DNA from: Cladorhizidae sp. MBARI D1340-BT2
Taxonomy: Eukaryota; Porifera; Demospongiae; Poecilosclerida; Cladorhizidae
Direction: 5' to 3'
Length of the DNA: 64,000 bases
NCBI GenBank assembly: GCA_028752905.1
Contig: JAQNBH010000003.1
Location: 25,235,989 to 25,299,988 of the forward strand
Part shown: positions 51,698-63,200 of the stretch, piece by piece
Position numbering within the stretch: position 1 is the stretch's first letter
Layout of the letters: every line of letters starts with the position of its first letter
The notes under the pieces: model-generated
Database searches by the model: none
What the model was told of the DNA's origin: nothing
What the model saw: only the letters and a program-made list of their open reading frames with translations
Made by a program: the position numbers and the translations under genes

Positions 51698-54424
51698 ATA
51701 ACTGCCCTAATTAACAAGACCAAAGTCCCAGATTTTGTCAACTGATAGAGAAGGCCCTTATCTGCAACATGTCAACAGATTATCAATAAATGTAGTGGTT
51801 TTTCACTGGCAGGCCACCGCTTTGGCAACTGGAAAACGCCAGGAAAGATCGCAAACCTTACCACTTCAAATCATCATAACTTGCTAATACTTAGAGTACT
51901 CAAAATTTTGGCACATACCAAAGACAGATAATTAGAAGGGCTCTCCGATGATATAAATAATTTCTTTTTTGGGTAAAGTGTAGAAAAGTTATGAGCTTTA
52001 CGGCAAAAAAGCAAGATTTTTGGGGGGAAAATGAGAAACATATAGACCAAATTAGGGCAAATATCAAGATAGAGAACACATAATGAAACCTATCATTCGA
52101 ATCATATCAAGTCCATTACAGTGAAGTGTGCAGAATATTATGGATGTTTGATATCAACAGAGAGCACAGGGAGAGACCTATCTTAATAGCTATATATCAA
52201 GTTTATACAGTGAAGTGTGGAGAATCTATGAAGCTAACCTGTTTAGCATCAAGATAGAGAACACATAGAGAAACCTATCTTGTGATTCTATGTATGCAGA
52301 ATATACGGATGTTTGGTATCAAGAGAGAGAACAGAGAGAGGCCTACCTTTAGAGCTATATATCAAGTCTATTCAGTGAAGTGTGGAGAATCTATGAAGCT
52401 AACATGTTTAGCTCAAGATAGAGAACACTGAGAGATACCTATCTTGCAAGTCCACTACAGTGAAGTGTGCAGAATATATGGATGTTTGGTATCAAGAGAG
52501 AGCACTTAGAGAGTCCTATCTTAATAGCTATACATCAAGTCTATTCAGTGAAGTGTGGATAATCTACGAAGCTAAACATGTTTAGCATCAAGTAAGAGTA
52601 CAATTCATAACTGCCCTAATTAACAAGACCAAAGTCCCAGATTTTGTCAACTGATAGAGAAGGCCCTTATCTGCAACATGTCAACAGATTATCAATAAAT
52701 GTAGTGGTTTTTCACTGGCAGGCCACCGCTTTGGCAACTGGAAAACGCCAGGAAAGATCGCAAACCTTACCACTTCAAATCACCATAACTTGCTAATACT
52801 TAGAGTAATCAAAATTTTGGCACGTACAAAAGACAGATAATTAGAAGGGCTATCCGGTGATATAAAAAATTTCTTTTTTGGGTAAAGTGTAGAAAAGTTA
52901 TGAGCTTTACGGCAAAAAAGCAAGATTTTTGGGGGGAAAATGAGAAACATATAGACCAAATTAGGGCAAATATCAAGATAGAGAACACATAATGAAACCT
53001 ATCATTCGAATCATATCAAGTCCATTACAGTGAAGTGTGCAGAATATTATGGATGTTTGATATCAACAGAGAGCACAGGGAGAGACCTATCTTAATAGCT
53101 ATATATCAAGTTTATACAGTGAAGTGTGGAGAATCTATGAAGCTAACCTGTTTAGCATCAAGATAGAGAACACATAGAGAAACCTATCTTGTGATTCTAT
53201 GTATGCAGAATATACGGATGTTTGGTATCAAGAGAGAGAACAGAGAGAGGCCTACCTTTAGAGCTATATATCAAGTCTATTCAGTGAAGTGTGGAGAATC
53301 TATGAAGCTAACATGTTTAGCTCAAGATAGAGAACACTGAGAGATACCTATCTTGCAAGTCCACTACAGTGAAGTGTGCAGAATATATGGATGTTTGGTA
53401 TCAAGAGAGAGCACTTAGAGAGTCCTATCTTAATAGCTATACATCAAGTCTATTCAGTGAAGTGTGGATAATCTACGAAGCTAAACATGTTTAGCATCAA
53501 GTAAGAGTACAATTCATAACTGCCCTAATTAACAAGACCAAAGTCCCAGATTTTGTCAACTGATAGAGAAGGCCCTTATCTGCAACATGTCAACAGATTA
53601 TCAATAAATGTAGTGGTTTTTCACTGGCAGGCCACCGCTTTGGCAACTGGAAAACGCCAGGAAAGATCGCAAACCTTACCACTTCAAATCATCATAACTT
53701 GCTAATACTTAGAGTACTCAAAATTTTGGCACATACAAAAGACAGATAATTAGAAGGGCTCTCCGATGATATAAATAATTTCTTTTTTGGGTAAAGTGTA
53801 GAAAAGTTATGAGCTTTACGGCAAAAAAGCAAGATTTTTGGGGGAAAAATGAGAAACATATAAACCAAATTAGGGCAAATATCAAGATAGAGAACACATA
53901 ATGAAACCTATCATTCGAATCATATCAAGTCCATTACAGTGAAGTGTGCAGAATATTATGGATGTTTGATATCAACAGAGAGCACAGGGAGAGACCTATC
54001 TTAATAGCTATATATCAAGTTTATACAGTGAAGTGTGGAGAATCTATGAAGCTAACCTGTTTAGCATCAAGATAGAGAACACATAGAGAAACCTATCTTG
54101 TGATTCTATGTATGCAGAATATACGGATGTTTGGTATCAAGAGAGAGAACAGAGAGAGGCCTACCTTTAGAGCTATATATCAAGTCTATTCAGTGAAGTG
54201 TGGAGAATCTATGAAGCTAACATGTTTAGCTCAAGATAGAGAACACTGAGAGATACCTATCTTGCAAGTCCACTACAGTGAAGTGTGCAGAATATATGGA
54301 TGTTTGGTATCAAGAGAGAGCACTTAGAGAGTCCTATCTTAATAGCTATACATCAAGTCTATTCAGTGAAGTGTGGATAATCTACGAAGCTAAACATGTT
54401 TAGCATCAAGTAAGAGTACAATTC
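51698..54424. repeat. Monomers M58-M60, start of the diverged subfamily D
   Basis: M58 and M60 belong to a diverged type with aatcatcataac, gcacatac(c/a)aaag and ctctccgatgatataaataat; M60 also has cataaaccaaat. M59 between them is of the ordinary type. Other members of type D are M63 (56241), M65 (58058), M66 (58966) and M70 (62094). Several type-D changes fall on CpG or CCGG sites. Confidence 0.9.
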
Positions 54425-57400
54425 ATAACTGCCCTAATTAACAAGACCAAAGTCCCAGATTTTGTCAACTGATAGAGAAGGCCCTTATCTGCAACATGTC
54501 AACAGATTATCAATAAATGTAGTGGTTTTTCACTGGCAGGCCACCGCTTTGGCAACTGGAAAACGCCAGGAAAGATCGCAAACCTTACCACTTCAAATCA
54601 CCATAACTTGCTAATACTTAGAGTACTCAAAATTTTGGCACGTACAAAAGACAGATAATTAGAAGGGCTATCTGGTGATATAAAAAATTTCTTTTTTGGG
54701 TAAAGTGTAGAAAAGTTATGAGCTTTACGGCAAAAAAGCAAGATTTTTGGGGGGAAAATGAGAAACATATAGACCAAATTAGGGCAAATATCAAGATAGA
54801 GAACACATAATGAAACCTATCATTCGAATCATATCAAGTCCATTACAGTGAAGTGTGCAGAATATTATGGATGTTTGATATCAACAGAGAGCACAGGGAG
54901 AGACCTATCTTAATAGCTATATATCAAGTTTATACAGTGAAGTGTGGAGAATCTATGAAGCTAACCTGTTTAGCATCAAGATAGAGAACACATAGAGAAA
55001 CCTATCTTGTGATTCTATGTATGCAGAATATACGGATGTTTGGTATCAAGAGAGAGAACAGAGAGAGGCCTACCTTTAGAGCTATATATCAAGTCTATTC
55101 AGTGAAGTGTGGAGAATCTATGAAGCTAACATGTTTAGCTCAAGATAGAGAACACGGAGAGATACCTATCTTGCAAGTCCATTACAGTGAAGTGTGCAGA
55201 ATATATGGATGTTTGGTATCAAGAGAGAGCACTTGGAGAGTCCTATCTTAATAGCTGTATAACAAGTCTATTCAGTGAAGTGTGGATAATCTACGAAGCT
55301 AACATGTTTAGCATCAAGTAAGAGTACAATTCATAACTGCCCTAATTAACAAGACCAAAGTCCCAGATTTTGTCAACTGATAGAGAAGGCCCTTATCTGC
55401 AAAATGTGAACAGATTATCAATAAATGTAGTGGTTTTTCACTGGCAGGCCACCGCTTTGGCAACTGGAAAACGCCAGGAAAAATCACAAACCTTACCACT
55501 TCAAATCACCATAACTTGCTAATACTTAGAGTACTCAAAATTTTGGCACGTACAAAAGACAGATAATTAGAAGGGCTATCCGGTGATATAAATAATTTCT
55601 TTTTTGGGTAAAGTGTAGAAAAGTTATGAGCTTTACGGCAAAAAAGCAAGATTTTTGGGGGGAAAATGAGAAACATATAGACCAAATTAGGGCAAATATC
55701 AAGATAGAGAACACATAATGAAACCTATCATTCGAATCATATCAAGTCCATTACAGTGAAGTGTGCAGAATATTATGGATGTTTGATATCAACAGAGAGC
55801 ACAGGGAGAGACCTATCTTAATAGCTATATATCAAGTTTATACAGTGAAGTGTGGAGAATCTATGAAGCTAACCTGTTTAGCATCAAGATAGAGAACACA
55901 TAGAGAAACCTATCTTGTGATTCTATGTATGCAGAATATACGGATGTTTGGTATCAAGAGAGAGAACAGAGAGAGGCCTACCTTTAGAGCTATATATCAA
56001 GTCTATTCAGTGAAGTGTGGAGAATCTATGAAGCTAACATGTTTAGCTCAAGATAGAGAACACTGAGAGATACCTATCTTGCAAGTCCACTACAGTGAAG
56101 TGTGCAGAATATATGGATGTTTGGTATCAAGAGAGAGCACTTAGAGAGTCCTATCTTAATAGCTATACATCAAGTCTATTCAGTGAAGTGTGGATAATCT
56201 ACGAAGCTAACATGTTTAGCATCAAGTAAGAGTACAATTCATAACTGCCCTAATTAACAAGACCAAAGTCCCAGATTTTGTCAACTGATAGAGAAGGCCC
56301 TTATCTGCAACATGTCAACAGATTATCAATAAATGTAGTGGTTTTTCACTGGCAGGCCACCGCTTTGGCAACTGGAAAACGCCAGGAAAGATCGCAAACC
56401 TTACCACTTCAAATCATCATAACTTGCTAATACTTAGAGTACTCAAAATTTTGGCACATACCAAAGACAGATAATTAGAAGGGCTCTCCGATGATATAAA
56501 TAATTTCTTTTTTGGGTAAAGTGTAGAAAAGTTATGAGCGTTACGGCAAAAAAGCAATATTTTTGGGGGGAAAATGAGAAACATATAAACCAAATTAGGG
56601 CAAATATCAAGATAGAGAACACATAATGAAACCTATCATTCGAATCATATCAAGTCCATTACAGTGAAGTGTGCAGAATATTATGGATGTTTGATATCAA
56701 CAGAGAGCACAGGGAGAGACCTATCTTAATAGCTATATATCAAGTTTATACAGTGAAGTGTGGAGAATCTATGAAGCTAACCTGTTTAGCATCAAGATAG
56801 AGAACACATAGAGAAACCTATCTTGTGATTCTATGTATGCAGAATATACGGATGTTTGGTATCAAGAGAGAGAACAGAGAGAGGCCTACCTTTAGAGCTA
56901 TATATCAAGTCTATTCAGTGAAGTGTGGAGAATCTATGAAGCTAACATGTTTAGCTCAAGATAGAGAACACTGAGAGATACCTATCTTGCAAGTCCACTA
57001 CAGTGAAGTGTGCAGAATATATGGATGTTTGGTATCAAGAGAGAGCACTTAGAGAGTCCTATCTTAATAGCTATACATCAAGTCTATTCAGTGAAGTGTG
57101 GATAATCTACGAAGCTAAACATGTTTAGCATCAAGTAAGAGTACAATTCATAACTGCCCTAATTAACAAGACCAAAGTCCCAGATTTTGTCAACTGATAG
57201 AGAAGGCCCTTATCTGCAACATGTCAACAGATTATCAATAAATGTAGTGGTTTTTCACTGGCAGGCCACCGCTTTGGCAACTGGAAAACGCCAGGAAAGA
57301 TCGCAAACCTTACCACTTCAAATCACCATAACTTGCTAATACTTAGAGTACTCAAAATTTTGGCACGTACAAAAGACAGATAATTAGAAGGGCTATCCGG

Positions 57401-60277
57401 TGATATAAAAAATTTCTTTTTTGGGTAAAGTGTAGAAAAGTTATGAGCTTTACGGCAAAAAAGCAAGATTTTTGGGGGGAAAATGAGAAACATATAGACC
57501 AAATTAGGGCAAATATCAAGATAGAGAACACATAATGAAACCTATCATTCGAATCATATCAAGTCCATTACAGTGAAGTGTGCAGAATATTATGGATGTT
57601 TGATATCAACAGAGAGCACAGGGAGAGACCTATCTTAATAGCTATATATCAAGTTTATACAGTGAAGTGTGGAGAATCTATGAAGCTAACCTGTTTAGCA
57701 TCAAGATAGAGAACACATAGAGAAACCTATCTTGTGATTCTATGTATGCAGAATATACGGATGTTTGGTATCAAGAGAGAGAACAGAGAGAGGCCTACCT
57801 TTAGAGCTATATATCAAGTCTATTCAGTGAAGTGTGGAGAATCTATGAAGCTAACATGTTTAGCTCAAGATAGAGAACACTGAGAGATACCTATCTTGCA
57901 AGTCCACTACAGTGAAGTGTGCAGAATATATGGATGTTTGGTATCAAGAGAGAGCACTTAGAGAGTCCTATCTTAATAGCTATACATCAAGTCTATTCAG
58001 TGAAGTGTGGATAATCTACGAAGCTAACATGTTTAGCATCAAGTAAGAGTACAATTCATAACTGCCCTAATTAACAAGACCAAAGTCCCAGATTTTGTCA
58101 ACTGATAGAGAAGGCCCTTATCTGCAACATGTCAACAGATTATCAATAAATGTAGTGGTTTTTCACTGGCAGGCCACCGCTTTGGCAACTGGAAAACGCC
58201 AGGAAAGATCGCAAACCTTACCACTTCAAATCATCATAACTTGCTAATACTTAGAGTACTCAAAATTTTGGCACATACAAAAGACAGATAATTAGAAGGG
58301 CTCTCCGATGATATAAATAATTTCTTTTTTGGGTAAAGTGTAGAAAAGTTATGAGCTTTACGGCAAAAAAGCAAGATTTTTGGGGGGAAAATGAGAAACA
58401 TATAAACCAAATTAGGGCAAATATCAAGATAGAGAACACATAATGAAACCTATCATTCGAATCATATCAAGTCCATTACAGTGAAGTGTGCAGAATATTA
58501 TGGATGTTTGATATCAACAGAGAGCACAGGGAGAGACCTATCTTAATAGCTATATATCAAGTTTATACAGTGAAGTGTGGAGAATCTATGAAGCTAACCT
58601 GTTTAGCATCAAGATAGAGAACACATAGAGAAACCTATCTTGTGATTCTATGTATGCAGAATATACGGATGTTTGGTATCAAGAGAGAGAACAGAGAGAG
58701 GCCTACCTTTAGAGCTATATATCAAGTCTATTCAGTGAAGTGTGGAGAATCTATGAAGCTAACATGTTTAGCTCAAGATAGAGAACACTGAGAGATACCT
58801 ATCTTGCAAGTCCACTACAGTGAAGTGTGCAGAATATATGGATGTTTGGTATCAAGAGAGAGCACTTAGAGAGTCCTATCTTAATAGCTATACATCAAGT
58901 CTATTCAGTGAAGTGTGGATAATCTACGAAGCTAACATGTTTAGCATCAAGTAAGAGTACAATTCATAACTGCCCTAATTAACAAGACCAAAGTCCCAGA
59001 TTTTGTCAACTGATAGAGAAGGCCCTTATCTGCAACATGTCAACAGATTATCAATAAATGTAGTGGTTTTTCACTGGCAGGCCACCGCTTTGGCAACTGG
59101 AAAACGCCAGGAAAGATCGCAAACCATACCACTTCAAATCATCATAACTTGCTAATACTTAGAGTACTCAAAATTTTGGCACATACAAAAGACAGATAAT
59201 TAGAAGGGCTCTCCGATGATATAAATAATTTCTTTTTTGGGTAAAGTGTAGAAAAGTTATGAGCTTTACGGCAAAAAAGCAAGATTTTTGGGGGAAAAAT
59301 GAGAAACATATAAACCAAATTAGGGCAAATATCAAGATAGAGAACACATAATGAAACCTATCATTCGAATCATATCAAGTCCATTACAGTGAAGTGTGCA
59401 GAATATTATGGATGTTTGATATCAACAGAGAGCACAGGGAGAGACCTATCTTAATAGCTATATATCAAGTTTATACAGTGAAGTGTGGAGAATCTATGAA
59501 GCTAACCTGTTTAGCATCAAGATAGAGAACACATAGAGAAACCTATCTTGTGATTCTATGTATGCAGAATATACGGATGTTTGGTATCAAGAGAGAGAAC
59601 AGAGAGAGGCCTACCTTTAGAGCTATATATTAAGTCTATTCAGTGAAGTGTGGAGAATCTATGAAGCTAACATGTTTAGCTCAAGATAGAGAACACTGAG
59701 AGATACCTATCTTGCAAGTCCACTACAGTGAAGTGTGCAGAATATATGGATGTTTGGTATCAAGAGAGAGCACTTAGAGAGTCCTATCTTAATAGCTATA
59801 CATCAAGTCTATTCAGTGAAGTGTGGATAATCTACGAAGCTAAACATGTTTAGCATCAAGTAAGAGTACAATTCATAACTGCCCTAATTAACAAGACCAA
59901 AGTCCCAGATTTTGTCAACTGATAGAGAAGGCCCTTATCTGCAACATGTGAACAGATTATCAATAAATGTAGTGGTTTTTCACTGGCAGGCCACCGCTTT
60001 GGCAACTGGAAAACGCCAGGAAAAATCCCAAACCTTACCACTTCAAATCACCATAACTTGCTAATACTTAGAGTACTCAAAATTTTGGCAAGTACAAAAG
60101 ACAGATAATTAGAAGGGCTATCCGATGATATTAAAATTATCTTTTTTAGGTAAAGTATAGAAAAGTTATGAGCTTCACGGCAAAAAAACAAGATTTTCGG
60201 GGGGGAAATGAGAAACATATAGACCAAATTAGGGCAAATATCAAGAACATGTTTAGCATCAAGTAAGAGTACAATTC
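54425..60277. repeat. 5853-bp higher-order unit, copy 1 (M61-M67)
   Basis: Seven units of 908, 908, 909, 908, 908, 909 and 403 bp add up to 5853. The second half of M61 has gaacacggagag, gtccattacagtg, cacttggagag and agctgtataacaag; M62 has gcaaaatgtgaac and aaaatcacaaac; M63 is type D with gcgttacgg and gcaatattttt. The same ordered series restarts at 60278. The non-repetitive domain of M61 is of the ordinary type with ctatctgg, while that of M68 matches M62, so the copies are joined at a recombinant monomer. Confidence 0.9.
59875..60277. repeat. Collapsed monomer M67, 403 bp, subrepeat domain lost
   Basis: The non-repetitive domain runs to gcaaatatcaag (about 60245) and then joins aacatgtttagcatcaag, the second half of the 16-bp palindrome at the end of tetramer 3. 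This removes 506 bp, all three tetramers. The remaining domain is the most diverged in the window: gcaagtacaaaag, ccgatgatattaaaattatc, gtaaagtatag, gagcttcacgg, caaaaaaacaag and gattttcggggg. Since it keeps a full non-repetitive domain, it shows that this part can persist in the array without the subrepeats. Confidence 0.94.
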
Positions 60278-63200
60278 ATAACTGCCCTAATTCACAAGAC
60301 CAAAGTCCCAGATTTTGTCAACTGATAGAGAAGGCCCTTATCTGCAAAATGTGAACAGATTATCAATAAATGTAGTGGTTTTTCACTGGCAGGCCACCGC
60401 TTTGGCAACTGGAAAACGCCAGGAAAAATCACAAACCTTACCACTTCAAATAACCATAACTTGCTAATACTTAGAGTACTCAAAATTTTGGCACGTACAA
60501 AAGACAGATAATTAGAAGGGCTATCCGGTGATATAAAAAATTTCTTTTTTGGGTAAAGTGTAGAAAAGTTATGAGCTTTACGGCAAAAAAGCAAGATTTT
60601 TGGGGGGAAAATGAGAAACATATAGACCAAATTAGGGCAAATATCAAGATAGAGAACACATAATGAAACCTATCATTCGAATCATATCAAGTCCATTACA
60701 GTGAAGTGTGCAGAATATTATGGATGTTTGATATCAACAGAGAGCACAGGGAGAGACCTATCTTAATAGCTATATATCAAGTTTATACAGTGAAGTGTGG
60801 AGAATCTATGAAGCTAACCTGTTTAGCATCAAGATAGAGAACACATAGAGAAACCTATCTTGTGATTCTATGTATGCAGAATATACGGATGTTTGGTATC
60901 AAGAGAGAGAACAGAGAGAGGCCTACCTTTAGAGCTATATATCAAGTCTATTCAGTGAAGTGTGGAGAATCTATGAAGCTAACATGTTTAGCTCAAGATA
61001 GAGAACACGGAGAGATACCTATCTTGCAAGTCCATTACAGTGAAGTGTGCAGAATATATGGATGTTTGGTATCAAGAGAGAGCACTTGGAGAGTCCTATC
61101 TTAATAGCTGTATAACAAGTCTATTCAGTGAAGTGTGGATAATCTACGAAGCTAACATGTTTAGCATCAAGTAAGAGTACAATTCATAACTGCCCTAATT
61201 AACAAGACCAAAGTCCCAGATTTTGTCAACTGATAGAGAAGGCCCTTATCTGCAAAATGTGAACAGATTATCAATAAATGTAGTGGTTTTTCACTGGCAG
61301 GCCACCGCTTTGGCAACTGGAAAACGCCAGGAAAAATCACAAACCTTACCACTTCAAATCACCATAACTTGCTAATACTTAGAGTACTCAAAATTTTGGC
61401 ACGTACAAAAGACAGATAATTAGAAGGGCTATCCGGTGATATAAATAATTTCTTTTTTGGGTAAAGTGTAGAAAAGTTATGAGCTTTACGGCAAAAAAGC
61501 AAGATTTTTGGGGGGAAAATGAGAAACATATAGACCAAATTAGGGCAAATATCAAGATAGAGAACACATAATGAAACCTATCATTCGAATCATATCAAGT
61601 CCATTACAGTGAAGTGTGCAGAATATTATGGATGTTTGATATCAACAGAGAGCACAGGGAGAGACCTATCTTAATAGCTATATATCAAGTTTATACAGTG
61701 AAGTGTGGAGAATCTATGAAGCTAACCTGTTTAGCATCAAGATAGAGAACACATAGAGAAACCTATCTTGTGATTCTATGTATGCAGAATATACGGATGT
61801 TTGGTATCAAGAGAGAGAACAGAGAGAGGCCTACCTTTAGAGCTATATATCAAGTCTATTCAGTGAAGTGTGGAGAATCTATGAAGCTAACATGTTTAGC
61901 TCAAGATAGAGAACACTGAGAGATACCTATCTTGCAAGTCCACTACAGTGAAGTGTGCAGAATATATGGATGTTTGGTATCAAGAGAGAGCACTTAGAGA
62001 GTCCTATCTTAATAGCTATACATCAAGTCTATTCAGTGAAGTGTGGATAATCTACGAAGCTAACATGTTTAGCATCAAGTAAGAGTACAATTCATAACTG
62101 CCCTAATTAACAAGACCAAAGTCCCAGATTTTGTCAACTGATAGAGAAGGCCCTTATCTGCAACATGTCAACAGATTATCAATAAATGTAGTGGTTTTTC
62201 ACTGGCAGGCCACCGCTTTGGCAACTGGAAAACGCCAGGAAAGATCGCAAACCTTACCACTTCAAATCATCATAACTTGCTAATACTTAGAGTACTCAAA
62301 ATTTTGGCACATACCAAAGACAGATAATTAGAAGGGCTCTCCGATGATATAAATAATTTCTTTTTTGGGTAAAGTGTAGAAAAGTTATGAGCGTTACGGC
62401 AAAAAAGCAATATTTTTGGGGGAAAAATGAGAAACATATAAACCAAATTAGGGCAAATATCAAGATAGAGAACACATAATGAAACCTATCATTCGAATCA
62501 TATCAAGTCCATTACAGTGAAGTGTGCAGAATATTATGGATGTTTGATATCAACAGAGAGCACAGGGAGAGACCTATCTTAATAGCTATATATCAAGTTT
62601 ATACAGTGAAGTGTGGAGAATCTATGAAGCTAACCTGTTTAGCATCAAGATAGAGAACACATAGAGAAACCTATCTTGTGATTCTATGTATGCAGAATAT
62701 ACGGATGTTTGGTATCAAGAGAGAGAACAGAGAGAGGCCTACCTTTAGAGCTATATATCAAGTCTATTCAGTGAAGTGTGGAGAATCTATGAAGCTAACA
62801 TGTTTAGCTCAAGATAGAGAACACTGAGAGATACCTATCTTGCAAGTCCACTACAGTGAAGTGTGCAGAATATATGGATGTTTGGTATCAAGAGAGAGCA
62901 CTTAGAGAGTCCTATCTTAATAGCTATACATCAAGTCTATTCAGTGAAGTGTGGATAATCTACGAAGCTAAACATGTTTAGCATCAAGTAAGAGTACAAT
63001 TCATAACTGCCCTAATTAACAAGACCAAAGTCCCAGATTTTGTCAACTGATAGAGAAGGCCCTTATCTGCAACATGTCAACAGATTATCAATAAATGTAG
63101 TGGTTTTTCACTGGCAGGCCACCGCTTTGGCAACTGGAAAACGCCAGGAAAGATCGCAAACCTTACCACTTCAAATCACCATAACTTGCTAATACTTAGA

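Noticed and set aside
55009..55251. 80-codon plus-strand open frame, repeated identically at 60862-61104
   Set aside because: It is made of repeated A/B blocks, and its identity in two places follows from the 5853-bp duplication, not from selection.
60292..60630. 112-codon minus-strand open frame, the longest in the window
   Set aside because: It depends on single-base changes private to one monomer; the residue content reflects A/T tracts and there is no family signature.
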